From: Nanobdellati archaeon
GTDB taxonomy: Archaea > EX4484-52 > GLR71
Assembly (NCBI GenBank): GCA_019429005.1
Contig: JAHYJR010000005.1
Coordinates: 1 to 64,000, forward strand
DNA length: 64,000 nucleotides
Direction of reading: 5' to 3'
The notes beneath the pieces were generated by a model. It was not told where the DNA came from, searched no databases, and worked only from the letters and a program-made list of their open reading frames with translations. Shown piece after piece: positions 16,169 through 24,622 of this stretch (positions within the stretch are counted from its first letter, which is position 1; each line of letters begins with the position of its first letter). A program made the position numbers and the translations under genes.

Positions 16169-16882
16169 TCAGAGTTGTTCAGGTATTTTTATTATTGCTT
16201 TGTCTTTACCTATAACAAATAAATAGTTTAACCTTGTTACAATCTTCTCCTTATTATTCAATTCAATTGTTGCTGTATTTGGGTTTGTACTGTTTGTTGT
16301 TTTAATTTCAATAACTTTACCAATTATACCTGTATGTTTTCCTTGTGTAATCACAACAGAGACATTTTGTTCAAGTATTAAGGTTTCGATAATTTTTTGT
16401 TCTGGGACTTTTATTACAACAGTATCTCCAGTTTTATATTTTTTAACATCATCTTTATTAACATTTAGATTTCGACCATCATGCAGATTTAATTGTAATA
16501 AATCTCCTTTTATGTATTTTTTATCATTTATTTTACATAATTTCAAATCTGATTCTTTTTCAGTAATATCTAAAAGATCTAGTTTACCATTAATTGGGAA
16601 TACTCTATATTGTTTTTTTGCATTTGGTATTGAAATTACATCCATAAGACCGCAAGGATATGCATAATCTTTTCGTATTTTTCCATCTACAAGAACTTTT
16701 CCATCATTTAAAATAGTTTTACTTTCTTTTGCAGTTTTTGCAAAATTTAATTTATCTCTAAGTATAATTTGTAAAGGTATACATTCATTTTTTTGATGAG
16801 GTCCACTTCTAGGTTGAACAGTATATTTGTATTCCTTTCGTTTAATAGGGTAATTTTTTGATGCGGATAGTCTTTTCAACAT
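16169..16882 (-). CDS. rps4e: 30S ribosomal protein S4e
   Basis: This archaeal/eukaryotic small-subunit protein has an S4 domain followed by a KOW domain. The N-terminus MLKRLSASKNYPIKRKEYKYTVQPRSGPH is characteristic. The S4 RNA-binding helix AKTAKESKTILNDGKVLVDGK spans about residues 48-70, and a KOW region contains VITQGKHTGIIGKVIEI near 185. At 237 residues it has normal length. The ATG at 16882 follows GTGATCC. Confidence 0.95.
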   Translation of the reverse strand: MLKRLSASKNYPIKRKEYKYTVQPRSGPHQKNECIPLQIILRDKLNFAKTAKESKTILNDGKVLVDGKIRKDYAYPCGLMDVISIPNAKKQYRVFPINGKLDLLDITEKESDLKLCKINDKKYIKGDLLQLNLHDGRNLNVNKDDVKKYKTGDTVVIKVPEQKIIETLILEQNVSVVITQGKHTGIIGKVIEIKTTNSTNPNTATIELNNKEKIVTRLNYLFVIGKDKAIIKIPEQL

Positions 16883-16899
16883 TTGGATCACTCATATTT

Positions 16900-17394
16900 T
16901 TATTTTGTTATTTCTACCTTTTTTTCAGATTTTGGTTTTGTTTCAGACACATTTTCTTCTCTAAACTTACTTGTTTTTTTAATATCTTTTGTATCCTTTG
17001 TTGTTTCTTTAGTCTTTTTATTTTTTTTGTTTAAGGATGCAACACGGAGCTTATCATTTAAGTTTAATTTTGTTATTACTAAATTGGATGCTTTTGTTGG
17101 AACATGATATTCTGTACCATTTACTTTATTTTTAACAATTCCTTTGATTGTAACTGTAGATTTTTTTACGTTTGTTGTTAGTACTTCACCCATTTGACCT
17201 TTAAAGTCGCCTCTTTTGATTATGACATCATCGCCACATTTTATACCGAAAGTTCTTCTTGTTGTGTCTTTTTGGATTTCTTTACTAAGATTAGCCTTAA
17301 GCATATTTCTTTTTATATGTAATGGAGCATTTGCTACATAATTTCTTTGTTTTGTCGGATTTTTGGAGGATTTCCATTTATTTGACCATTTCAT
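16900..17394 (-). CDS. rpl24: 50S ribosomal protein L24 with Lys-rich tail
   Basis: L24 is an assembly initiator of the large subunit. The archaeal N-terminus (WKSSKNPTKQRNYVANAPLHIKRNML) and the KOW motif VIIKRGDFKGQMGEVLTTN are clear. After about residue 115 the protein continues with a highly charged Lys/Thr/Asp/Glu tail of about 45 residues not typical of the family core. Start at 17394. Neighbours are L14 and S4e, as expected. Confidence 0.93.
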   Translation of the reverse strand: MKWSNKWKSSKNPTKQRNYVANAPLHIKRNMLKANLSKEIQKDTTRRTFGIKCGDDVIIKRGDFKGQMGEVLTTNVKKSTVTIKGIVKNKVNGTEYHVPTKASNLVITKLNLNDKLRVASLNKKNKKTKETTKDTKDIKKTSKFREENVSETKPKSEKKVEITK

Positions 17395-17412
17395 AAAATT
17401 CATCTTCTATAA

Positions 17413-17811
17413 TTATATTATGATTCTTGCAATTTTACCAACAGCAGGGAATCTTTCAACAACTTCTTTAGCAACAATACCTTTGATTTCTTTACCCCTT
17501 GGTTCAAGTGTATCTTGTAATAATATAGCTGTATTTTCTGCAAATTTTATCCTGATTCCATTAGATCTTCGATATTCTGCTCTTTGAGTAACTATAACAG
17601 CTTTAACAACTTCATGTGCAATTTTTTGGTTTCCTTTTTTTACAGCACAGACTACAACATCACCAACACCTGCTTTAGGTTGTCTTCCACGTACGCCTCT
17701 ATAACCTCTAACAGATATGATTTCAAGCATTTTTGCACCTGTATTATCTATACATTTAAGTGCAGAACCTACTTTCAAACCTTTTACAGTTTTTGTGCTT
17801 ATTCCTTTCAT
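17413..17811 (-). CDS. rpl14: 50S ribosomal protein L14
   Basis: L14 is one of the most conserved large-subunit proteins and sits at the subunit interface. The segments GSALKCIDNTGAKMLEIISV, PKAGVGDVVVCAVKKG and RSNGIRIKFAENTAILL are unmistakable. The protein is 132 residues, starting at 17811. Confidence 0.96.
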   Translation of the reverse strand: MKGISTKTVKGLKVGSALKCIDNTGAKMLEIISVRGYRGVRGRQPKAGVGDVVVCAVKKGNQKIAHEVVKAVIVTQRAEYRRSNGIRIKFAENTAILLQDTLEPRGKEIKGIVAKEVVERFPAVGKIARIII

Positions 17812-17842
17812 TAATATCAACTTATAATTATTTAATTTTTAT

Positions 17843-18184
17843 TTATAATTTGTCTATAATAACAAATGATTTTGTTTTACTTAATCGTCTACATTCGCCA
17901 AGTACAACCTTATCGCCTTCAACAACATTCATACAAGGTGGATTGTGTGCAACAACAAGAGTTTTATGTTTTTCATATCGTTCATATTTTGTTAAATATA
18001 TTACATAATTCCATTCAACAGTTACAGTATTTTGTGCTTTTGATGATTTTACAACACCTTCGTGTATTCGACCTCTAATCTTTACAGATCCATGAAATGG
18101 ACAGTTTGGATCATTACATGTCGTTTTTGGTGGATTTTTGATAGGTATTCCTATGTTTTTTACGGTATTATCATCTTTTTTCAT
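17843..18184 (-). CDS. rps17: 30S ribosomal protein S17
   Basis: The archaeal S17 (113 residues) has an N-terminal segment with CNDPNCPFHG near residue 25, as in the archaeal/eukaryotic S17/S11 family, then the OB-fold core (VTVEWNYVIYLTKYERYEKHKT) and the conserved GDKVVLGECRRLSKTKSFVI. The ATG at 18184 is preceded by GGTGACAG, which itself overlaps the stop of the RNase P gene. Confidence 0.94.
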   Translation of the reverse strand: MKKDDNTVKNIGIPIKNPPKTTCNDPNCPFHGSVKIRGRIHEGVVKSSKAQNTVTVEWNYVIYLTKYERYEKHKTLVVAHNPPCMNVVEGDKVVLGECRRLSKTKSFVIIDKL

Positions 18185-18189
18185 ATCTG

Positions 18190-18480
18190 TCACCATGCAT
18201 TATCCCATTTTTTTGGCATTTTTTTTTTAATTCTTTCTTCAGGTCTTCCATAAAGGAGTTTCCCATTAATTTCAATTTTGTTATTATCTCTTGTTATTAT
18301 TTCAAAAACACAATTTTCTTTAATTATTATTATTCTTTGGGTATCTGTTTGTATTGTTATTGTTTTTTTTGTTTCATCAATAATTTTTCCTTTTATATTT
18401 AAAATCATGTTATTTGTTGATTTTATTATTTTTATTTCAAGACCTATTAACTCTGAACGTGGAAAATCTATGATTTTCAT
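18190..18480 (-). CDS. rnp1: RNase P protein component 1 (Rpp29/Pop4)
   Basis: This 96-residue Sm-like barrel protein helps RNase P RNA cut 5' leaders from pre-tRNA. The N-terminal ELIGLEIKIIKSTNNMILNIKGKIIDETKKTI segment and the late NGKLLYGRPEERIKKK are typical. It sits between SUI1 and S17, the standard archaeal spot for rnp1. Its stop TGA overlaps the S17 ribosome-binding site. Confidence 0.9.
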   Translation of the reverse strand: MKIIDFPRSELIGLEIKIIKSTNNMILNIKGKIIDETKKTITIQTDTQRIIIIKENCVFEIITRDNNKIEINGKLLYGRPEERIKKKMPKKWDNAW

Positions 18481-18499
18481 ATGATATTCCTTTTATTTT

Positions 18500-18805
18500 T
18501 TATGAGATGATACTTTCCTCACGGAAACCCAATTCAATAAGTACTTTTTTAACTTCTTCAATATGTTCTCCTTGAAGACCAATTATACCTTTTTTTGATG
18601 TTCCGCCACACGCAAGTTTACTTTTAAGTTTTTTAGTAAGTTCTTTTAAATTAATATCTTTTTCATCAATCCCTTGGATTATTGTCATATGTTTACGGAA
18701 TCTTTTTTTCTCTAAATATATTTTTATTTTTTGGCTTTCTTTTGTAATTACCTCACATACACAAAGGTCTGAAGGTAAACCACATTTATTGCATATATCT
18801 TGCAT
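18500..18805 (-). CDS. Translation initiation factor aIF1 (SUI1)
   Basis: The 101-residue protein starts with a small zinc-ribbon-like segment (CNKCGLPSDLCVC, residues 4-16), then a SUI1 fold with KRFRKHMTIIQGIDEKDINL, LACGGTSKKGIIGLQGEH and KKVLIELGF. aIF1 controls start-codon selection on the 30S subunit. The location between L29 and rnp1 is the usual archaeal one. The ATG is two bases after the L29 stop. Confidence 0.94.
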   Translation of the reverse strand: MQDICNKCGLPSDLCVCEVITKESQKIKIYLEKKRFRKHMTIIQGIDEKDINLKELTKKLKSKLACGGTSKKGIIGLQGEHIEEVKKVLIELGFREESIIS

Positions 18806-18807
18806 TA

Positions 18808-19020
18808 TTATTTTGCCCCATTTGTTTGTTTTTCATTGTTGATTGTTAATATTCTTGCGATAGTTCTTTTAAGTTCTTTGATTCTTCCAGGATTATCAGC
18901 AACACCACCAACATCAATTTTACCCTTTTCTTTGAATAATTCAAGTTCAAATTCTTTGATTTTTGCATCAAGATCTTTATCGGACATGGATCTTATTTCT
19001 TTTGGTCGTAGTATTGCCAT
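18808..19020 (-). CDS. rpl29: 50S ribosomal protein L29
   Basis: L29 is a short helical hairpin near the polypeptide exit that contacts SRP and chaperones. The 70-residue sequence has the family pattern MAILRPKEIRSMSDKDLDAKIKE with a second helix containing NPGRIKELKRTIARILTI. It follows S3 by 15 bp and is closely coupled to SUI1. Confidence 0.94.
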   Translation of the reverse strand: MAILRPKEIRSMSDKDLDAKIKEFELELFKEKGKIDVGGVADNPGRIKELKRTIARILTINNEKQTNGAK

Positions 19021-19035
19021 TTTAATAACCTATAT

Positions 19036-19977
19036 TTATTTTTTTATTTTCTCTGTTTCAGTTATTTTAGTAATATCATCTTTATTAGTAGTTGTTTTCT
19101 TTATTTCTTCAACAACTTCTTTTTTATCTTTAACAGCTTCAGTTTTTGTAACTACTTCTTCTTTTACAGTATCTTTTTTATCGACTTTAGTATCTTTAAC
19201 AGTTTCAGTTTTTGTAACTACTTCTTCTTTTGTAGTATCCTTTTTATCTTCAACTGTTTCTTTTTTAGTAGATACTTTTTCTTCTTTTGTTATATCTTCT
19301 TTATCTGCTTTTTTATCATCAACAATTTCTTTTTTCATTGTTTTTTTATCAGCATCTTTATCTTCAACATTAATTTTAAATTTACCTTGCTTTATGTTTT
19401 TTTCAAGCATAATTGATGCAGGTAAGGTTTTCATAATTTTAACTTTTACACCAAGAACACCTGGTTTAAGTTTTGCAATACAAAAACTTTTATCAACATA
19501 ATTTATAGCGATATCACCACATTTCTTGATATAGCCTCTTAAAAATTTATTTGATCTAGATCGTGCACCTGAGATTTTACCACTTATTGTTATTTCTGCA
19601 CCAACTGCACCACTTGCAATAATCTTATCAAGGTACATATTTACAACACCCATTGATTTTGGTTTTCTTTCAAATGCTGCGGCAAGTCTTTTTGCAATTA
19701 CTGCTGCATCTATATTTGGATCAACAATGTTCTTAATATCTATTTGAGGATTTTTAAGTCTGAATCTATTTTTAAGTTCATTTGTAAGTATTTGTATGTT
19801 TTTCCCAGCACGACCTATTGCGATACCAGGTCTTCCAACATATATAGACAATCTTGTACTAACAGGTGTTATTTTCAAATCAGTATGACTATATTCAGCA
19901 GCACTAAGTAAGTCATTTAGGTATTTTTCAACTTCCTGAGTCTTGATTCCATCTTCAATAAATTTTCTCTCAATCAT
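19036..19977 (-). CDS. rps3: 30S ribosomal protein S3 with long repetitive tail
   Basis: S3 forms part of the mRNA entry site. The KH-2 domain (STRLSIYVGRPGIAIGRAGKNI, residues 40-61) and the C-terminal domain (GAEITISGKISGARSRSNKF and CIAKLKPGVLGVKVKIM) are complete by about residue 195. The rest, about 115 residues, is a Lys/Glu/Thr/Val/Asp-rich tail with an obvious internal repeat of 22 residues (KKDTTKEEVVTKTETVKD and KKDTVKEEVVTKTEAVKD). Archaeal S3 is usually close to the core length, so this tail is a notable extension. Confidence 0.94.
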   Translation of the reverse strand: MIERKFIEDGIKTQEVEKYLNDLLSAAEYSHTDLKITPVSTRLSIYVGRPGIAIGRAGKNIQILTNELKNRFRLKNPQIDIKNIVDPNIDAAVIAKRLAAAFERKPKSMGVVNMYLDKIIASGAVGAEITISGKISGARSRSNKFLRGYIKKCGDIAINYVDKSFCIAKLKPGVLGVKVKIMKTLPASIMLEKNIKQGKFKINVEDKDADKKTMKKEIVDDKKADKEDITKEEKVSTKKETVEDKKDTTKEEVVTKTETVKDTKVDKKDTVKEEVVTKTEAVKDKKEVVEEIKKTTTNKDDITKITETEKIKK

Positions 19978-19988
19978 AATAAATAACC

Positions 19989-20435
19989 CTATTTTAACGA
20001 TTCTTCTACGACTATATGTACAGTAGCACTTTTTGACTGTCGTCTTCCAAAAGATCTTCGACCTCGACTAAAATGTCGACCACTATTTGCCTGTGCATTT
20101 TTAATTCTTAATTTATCTTTATTTAATCCTTTATTTTCTGCATTATTTTTTGCATTTTTAAGTAATTTAACAATTTCAATTGATGCATTAACAGGATATC
20201 GACCAGTTCGCATATTACCTTTTCTATGAGCTTGATGTGTTACAAATTTTACAAAAGGTAATGCTTTATTTATTTGGATGACATCTTCAAGATATTTAAT
20301 TGCAAAATCTATTTTTTTACCAGTTATGAAATTACATATCTCAATTGAACTTTTATGTGATATTCGTATATTTTCTCCTGCAGCATTTGCTGTTTTTTTT
20401 GGATCTGCTTTTAAAGGATAGTTGATTTTTGTCAT
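19989..20435 (-). CDS. rpl22: 50S ribosomal protein L22
   Basis: L22 lines the peptide exit tunnel with a long beta-hairpin. The 148-residue sequence shows GENIRISHKSSIEICNFITGKK, then PFVKFVTHQAHRKGNMRTGRYPVNAS, and NAQANSGRHFSRGRRSFGRRQSKSATVHIVVEE, the archaeal hairpin with basic tip. It lies between S19 and S3 as usual. Confidence 0.95.
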   Translation of the reverse strand: MTKINYPLKADPKKTANAAGENIRISHKSSIEICNFITGKKIDFAIKYLEDVIQINKALPFVKFVTHQAHRKGNMRTGRYPVNASIEIVKLLKNAKNNAENKGLNKDKLRIKNAQANSGRHFSRGRRSFGRRQSKSATVHIVVEESLK

Positions 20436-20453
20436 TTATATCACATATATTAA

Positions 20454-20873
20454 TTATTTTAGCGGAACGAATTTACTGGATTTTGTTGCACCTTGACCTA
20501 CACCACTGTGTTTTGTTGATTTTCGTGTCATTGCAAATTCACCAAGTCTGTGTCCTAACATATCTTCTACAATGTCTACAGACACAAATTCTTTTCCATT
20601 ATATATACCCATTTTTTTACCTACCATAGCTGGTATGACTATCATATCTCTTGCATGTGTCTTTATAAAACTTTTTGTTTCATCTTTTACAGTTTTAATA
20701 AGTTTCTTTTCAATTTCAGTAAAACCTCTAGTACTTTTTCTTCTCTCTCTACTAGGTACTAATTTAGCGAACTCTTCAAGACTTAATTCTTTAAGAGTTT
20801 CTATTGTTTTACCTCTATAAGTGAATATTCTTTTTCCAAATTCATTTTTCAATTCAGTCCTTTTTGAAACCAT
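20454..20873 (-). CDS. rps19: 30S ribosomal protein S19
   Basis: S19 is in the 30S head. Conserved sequence: [30 protein letters not shown] (archaeal N-terminal extension), [24 protein letters not shown] at the end and [31 protein letters not shown] in the core. The length, 139 residues, matches archaeal S19/S15. Confidence 0.95.
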   Translation of the reverse strand: MVSKRTELKNEFGKRIFTYRGKTIETLKELSLEEFAKLVPSRERRKSTRGFTEIEKKLIKTVKDETKSFIKTHARDMIVIPAMVGKKMGIYNGKEFVSVDIVEDMLGHRLGEFAMTRKSTKHSGVGQGATKSSKFVPLK

Positions 20874-20887
20874 AAGTAATCACATTT

Positions 20888-21595
20888 TTATCTTTTCTTA
20901 CCTGTTCTTCTTGCAGCAATAGAACCGATCTTTGCACCAGGAGGTGCATGTCTACTTGATGTTTTAGGAACACCCATGTTACATCCACCGAATTTATGGT
21001 CTACAGCATTCATTGCTTTTGCACTTGTTCTTGGCCAGAGTTTACCTCTTGCCTTCATAGCATAAAATTTTGTTCCAGCCTGTCCAAATGGTTTTGTTTT
21101 TCTTTCACCACCAGCTACAACACCAATTGTTGCTTTACATTTAGGATTGACTGTTTTTAGTTTTTTTGATGACATTTTTATTATTGTTTTATCTTCATCA
21201 TGTGAAATTATTAAAGCGTAACCACCAGAACTTCTTATGATACGACCACCATCTCCTGGTTTATTTTCAATATTAAATATTGGTGTACCTTCTGGAATAT
21301 TTCCAATTGGTAAGATATTACCAACATCCAATTCAGCTTCAGTCCCAATTTCAATTTTCTTACCAGTATAACATCCTTCTGATAATAATATATAATCTTT
21401 TGTATTATCTGAATATAATATTGTTCCAAGTGGTGCATTTCTACTTGAATCATGTACTATGTCTGTTATGATTCCGCTCATAATAATACCTGGTGTAACT
21501 TTCTTATAACTTAATTCTGTTACATAATTATGACTAGGGCATCTATATGTTGGAGATCCCCTACCCCTTCTTTGTGCTATAATCCTTTTACCCAT
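20888..21595 (-). CDS. rpl2: 50S ribosomal protein L2
   Basis: L2 contacts the peptidyl-transferase region and supports subunit joining. The 235-residue protein begins GKRIIAQRRGRGSPTYR, contains GTPIFNIENKPGDGGRIIRSSG and the C-terminal KMSSKKLKTVNPKCKATIGVVAGG and DHKFGGCNMGVPKTSSRHAPPGAKIG, including the functionally important His in GGCN context. It is complete. Confidence 0.96.
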   Translation of the reverse strand: MGKRIIAQRRGRGSPTYRCPSHNYVTELSYKKVTPGIIMSGIITDIVHDSSRNAPLGTILYSDNTKDYILLSEGCYTGKKIEIGTEAELDVGNILPIGNIPEGTPIFNIENKPGDGGRIIRSSGGYALIISHDEDKTIIKMSSKKLKTVNPKCKATIGVVAGGERKTKPFGQAGTKFYAMKARGKLWPRTSAKAMNAVDHKFGGCNMGVPKTSSRHAPPGAKIGSIAARRTGKKR

Positions 21596-21616
21596 TTTTA
21601 TTAACCTTTATTTTAT

Positions 21617-21868
21617 TTAGATTATACCTAATTTTGTTGCAATATCCATTGCACGAAATTCTGGTTTAAGTTTTATAAATGCTTTTTTTCGACCTTTTTG
21701 ATCTATATTTACATTAATTTTTGCAACTTTTATTTTAAACATTTCTTCAACAGCATTTTTTATATCTTCTTTTGTTGCTTTTAAATCTGCAATGAATACA
21801 AGTTCATTTTTTAATTCTATATTACCGATTGCTTTTTCAGTCATATGTGTATGTTTTATTATTTTCAT
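21617..21868 (-). CDS. rpl23: 50S ribosomal protein L23
   Basis: L23 forms the exit-tunnel docking site for SRP and chaperones. The 83-residue archaeal form has THMTEKAIGNIELKNELVFIADLKATKEDIKNAVEEMFKIKVAKINV, the normal alpha/beta fold, with a shortened loop and C-terminal IKLKPEFRAMDIATKLG. It lies between L4 and L2. Confidence 0.95.
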   Translation of the reverse strand: MKIIKHTHMTEKAIGNIELKNELVFIADLKATKEDIKNAVEEMFKIKVAKINVNIDQKGRKKAFIKLKPEFRAMDIATKLGII

Positions 21869-21885
21869 ATTTATTACCCATTTTT

Positions 21886-22692
21886 TTAATAGAATAGGTT
21901 TTCTTTATCAAGTAAATCTATTGCGGATTTTGACCATAAAGTTAATCTACCTGGTGTTTTACCCGGAGCCAATAACTTTGTATTAATATCTTTAACTTTA
22001 CAAATGTCAATACCTAATATATTTTCTGCTGCATTTTTAACATTTTTATCATCAGCAACAACTATTAGTACGCCTTTTTTTGTTTTATATTTCCTACCAC
22101 GCATAGTACCTTTACCAGCACGTACACTTCTTTCAGATGTTCTTTTAAGGTCTTCTGTAAATCCAAGTTTGTTTAATATTTCAATAATTTCAGTTGTTTT
22201 TTTAATGTCTTCTAAATCATTTTCAACAATTATTGGAAATTCTGTGATTGCTCCAATGTTATGTCCTCGTTTAATTATTAAATCTTTATTTGCTGTAGCT
22301 GCAATAGCACTTCTTATAGCGATTCTGTTCTCTTTTTTATTTATCTCTTTGACCCAAATCTTTTCAGCCATAGGAGGGTGTGCACGTCTACCTTTAACAG
22401 CTTCAGGTGATGTTCTAGCACGGCCAGTCAGATGTCCACTACCTACACGAATTCTACGTATACTTGCATAACCTTTGTTTGCCCAACTACCATATATACT
22501 TCGTCTACTAACATCCTTTGCAGATGTTTTTTGTCCTGCTTCAGGCGATGTTCCATAAGGTTGTCTTAATTTACTTTCAATAGACATTACAGATCGTTTA
22601 ACAAGATCATTTCTGATTGGTTCTGAAAATATAGGTGGTATAGTTATAGTACCTTTTTTTTCACCTTTTATTGAATATAATGTAGTTTTCAT
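21886..22692 (-). CDS. rpl4: 50S ribosomal protein L4
   Basis: The archaeal L4/L1e type of 268 residues. Diagnostic pieces include RQPYGTSPEAGQKTSAKDVSRRS at about residues 43-65, the tunnel loop region (RRIRVGSGHLTGRARTSPEAVKGRRAHPPMAEK) and the C-terminal VVADDKNVKNAAENILGID with LLAPGKTPGRLTLW. The protein lines the exit tunnel. It follows L3 by 20 bp. Confidence 0.95.
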   Translation of the reverse strand: MKTTLYSIKGEKKGTITIPPIFSEPIRNDLVKRSVMSIESKLRQPYGTSPEAGQKTSAKDVSRRSIYGSWANKGYASIRRIRVGSGHLTGRARTSPEAVKGRRAHPPMAEKIWVKEINKKENRIAIRSAIAATANKDLIIKRGHNIGAITEFPIIVENDLEDIKKTTEIIEILNKLGFTEDLKRTSERSVRAGKGTMRGRKYKTKKGVLIVVADDKNVKNAAENILGIDICKVKDINTKLLAPGKTPGRLTLWSKSAIDLLDKENLFY

Positions 22693-22712
22693 AAAAATTC
22701 ACTTATTTATGC

Positions 22713-23684
22713 TTATTGTTTACTTTCAAGAGATACATCCAAGAACGTATATTCATCTTTATCTTTTTTATCTCGAACAGCTGTTCTAATTATAATGAGT
22801 CTTTTTGATGGTCCTTGTACACTTCCTTTAACCAAAATATAATCATTTTTAACATTTCCATAATGTAACCAGCCACCATCTACATTGATGTTTTCTGGTT
22901 CAGAGCCTATTTTAACAATTTTTTTGTTGAGTTCAACTCTATTGAAGTATCCTAATTGACCTGGTTGTGCAATAGTCCAACTTGTTTTATGTGGGTGGAA
23001 TGGTCCTAAATTTCCAGGTTTTCTTCTATGTTTTTGTGATTTTGCTGCAAGTCTTTTCACACCAAATCGTTTTACAGCACCTTGTAGACCTTTTCCTTTA
23101 GTCACACCAAGCGAATCAACATAATCACCATCTTTGAAGATTTCACTGATTTTCATTTCATTGCCAAGTTTTTCTTCTGCAAATTTAAGTTTTTCTTCAT
23201 TATTATTTCCTGAAACTTCAATTTCTAAGATTTCTGATTTCTTTTTACCAATACCTGTTTTATTAGGCATTGTTTGTATTATAAGTCTGATATTAGTGAT
23301 TTTATCAAGATTTTTTTGTATGTCTTTTATATTTGTTTTTTTCTTGATTTTGATTTTACAATTTTTATCTAGTTTATCAGTCCATAAATCAGCAGAAACT
23401 TCAATACCACCAGTTTTTTTGGAATAACTTCGAATACCTATTACTTTAATAGGTGGACATTCGATTACTGTAACTGGTATTGATATATCTTGACCGTGTG
23501 TAGTTGAGCCTTTTCGTAAATTTGTAACATTAGCATGAGTCATACCGACCTTATATCCTGCGAATTCGGTTAGTTTAATTTCATCAGATTCAGCTCTTGA
23601 ATGAATTCTAGGATATATTCTTTTAGCTCTGCATTTCGGTAAATATCCTAATGAACCTCTTCTTGGATGGTGTGCTTTTCCCAT
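22713..23684 (-). CDS. rpl3: 50S ribosomal protein L3, first gene of the operon
   Basis: L3 supports the peptidyl-transferase centre. The archaeal form (323 residues) starts MGKAHHPRRGSLGYLPKCRAKR, has the motif DYVDSLGVTKGKGLQGAVKRFGVKR and the C-terminal KRRKPGNLGPFHPHKTSWTIAQPGQLGY-like stretch. CGTGATAAC precedes the ATG at 23684. It is the first gene of a minus-strand run of more than 25 genes. A leader of up to 150 nt with a hairpin precedes it. Confidence 0.95.
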   Translation of the reverse strand: MGKAHHPRRGSLGYLPKCRAKRIYPRIHSRAESDEIKLTEFAGYKVGMTHANVTNLRKGSTTHGQDISIPVTVIECPPIKVIGIRSYSKKTGGIEVSADLWTDKLDKNCKIKIKKKTNIKDIQKNLDKITNIRLIIQTMPNKTGIGKKKSEILEIEVSGNNNEEKLKFAEEKLGNEMKISEIFKDGDYVDSLGVTKGKGLQGAVKRFGVKRLAAKSQKHRRKPGNLGPFHPHKTSWTIAQPGQLGYFNRVELNKKIVKIGSEPENINVDGGWLHYGNVKNDYILVKGSVQGPSKRLIIIRTAVRDKKDKDEYTFLDVSLESKQ

Positions 23685-23811
23685 GTTATCACGTATTTAT
23701 TATATAATATAATTTATTTTGTTATAATTATTATTTTTTGTATTGTTTATGGTCCTTTTATCAAGAACATCGTTTGTTATTCAAAAAATTTTACATACAT
23801 CTTTTTAAATC

Positions 23812-23834
23812 TTGGCATAAGGTTCTTATACCAA
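23812..23834 (-). promoter_or_regulatory. Hairpin in leader of the ribosomal protein operon
   Basis: The 23-nt sequence forms a 10-bp stem (TTGGTATAAG with CTTATGCCAA, one G-U) around a 3-nt loop on the minus strand. It starts about 8 nt after the transcription start predicted from the TATA box at 23863-23876 and about 130 nt before L3. It could be a binding site for a ribosomal protein that controls the operon. It has no poly-T tail, so it is not a terminator. Confidence 0.4.
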
Positions 23835-23862
23835 CAATAGAATATTATTTTTGTATCTTATA

Positions 23863-23876
23863 CTTTTATAAAGGTT
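23863..23876 (-). promoter_or_regulatory. TATA box for the main ribosomal operon
   Basis: On the minus strand AAACCTTTATAAAAG combines a purine-rich BRE-like upstream part and a strong TATA. It is about 180 bp before the L3 start and would give a long leader. A second AT-rich element (TTATATTATATAAT at 23699-23712) lies closer to the ATG and might be an alternative. Confidence 0.45.
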
Positions 23877-23943
23877 TTGATTTTAGTAATCTTTTGAAGT
23901 ATTTTTATTGTTTACTTTTGTTTTTTTTAAAATATGATTTTAT

Positions 23944-24468
23944 TTAAATCTTATCGGTACCAATGTTTCCGCCAAGATAGTTGCCTTTGTATAGTTTAGC
24001 ATCTCCATCTATATTATAGAACATAATATTTACAATTCTTGTTCCAAGTTCTATTGTGAATAATTTAGGACCTAAGTTTATAAGTCCATATGTACATTGT
24101 CCTGAATATCCAGGATCTCCAACACCACATAGTATTTGGATACCACTTCTATAAAGTGTGGAACGGGGTATCATAACAAATGCAAGGTCCTTAGGACAAT
24201 TTATTGTTTCTATAGTTTTTATAACATAATATTTTCCAGGTTCTAAGATAATTTGTGTTATTTTATTTTCATCAAATTTCCCAATCAGTTTTGTATCGGG
24301 TGTTTTTCTTTCATTTAAACCCATGTGGCCTGAACCTATAAGCTCATAAATCTCACCAATTCTAAGGTCAAAAGCAATACCACCCTCTTTTTCAAATTCG
24401 CTTTCTGGAAGATTTTCAACTATATTTTTTTCTTTTACAAGTTCTTTTAATTTATTGAAACCAAGCAT
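23944..24468 (-). CDS. dUTPase of the dCTP deaminase/dUTPase family
   Basis: The 174-residue protein belongs to the trimeric dUTPase/Dcd fold. It has GGIAFDLRIG (residues 29-38), PRSTLYRSG (101-109) and GVGDPGYSG (115-123), the substrate-binding motifs. In dCTP deaminases a catalytic Glu follows a few residues after GYSG; here the equivalent region reads QCTYGLIN without a Glu. This favours dUTP diphosphatase activity (dUTP to dUMP) over deamination. It keeps uracil out of DNA and supplies dUMP. It is transcribed alone, convergent with nothing and upstream of the ribosomal operon. Confidence 0.75.
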   Translation of the reverse strand: MLGFNKLKELVKEKNIVENLPESEFEKEGGIAFDLRIGEIYELIGSGHMGLNERKTPDTKLIGKFDENKITQIILEPGKYYVIKTIETINCPKDLAFVMIPRSTLYRSGIQILCGVGDPGYSGQCTYGLINLGPKLFTIELGTRIVNIMFYNIDGDAKLYKGNYLGGNIGTDKI

Positions 24469-24527
24469 AATAGAAAATAGTTATAAACTTTTTTATGACT
24501 TTTGTTTAAGTTGATTTTTTGGTTATT

Positions 24528-24571
24528 TTATTAGTGTATCTTATTAGTGTATCTTATTAGTGTATCTTATT
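24528..24571. repeat. 13-bp tandem repeat, three copies
   Basis: TTATTAGTGTATC is repeated three times exactly (24528-24566) and followed by a partial fourth copy. It lies between the dUTPase start and the end of the Cas4-like gene, upstream of dUTPase. It could affect dUTPase transcription or be simple slippage. Confidence 0.85.
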
Positions 24572-24622
24572 ATACTAAAAGACAATATACTATAATATAT
24601 TAATTAAATTTATTATACAAAA

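Noticed and set aside
23944-24468. dCTP deaminase
   Set aside because: The deaminase catalytic Glu after the GYSG motif is missing, so dUTPase is the better call.
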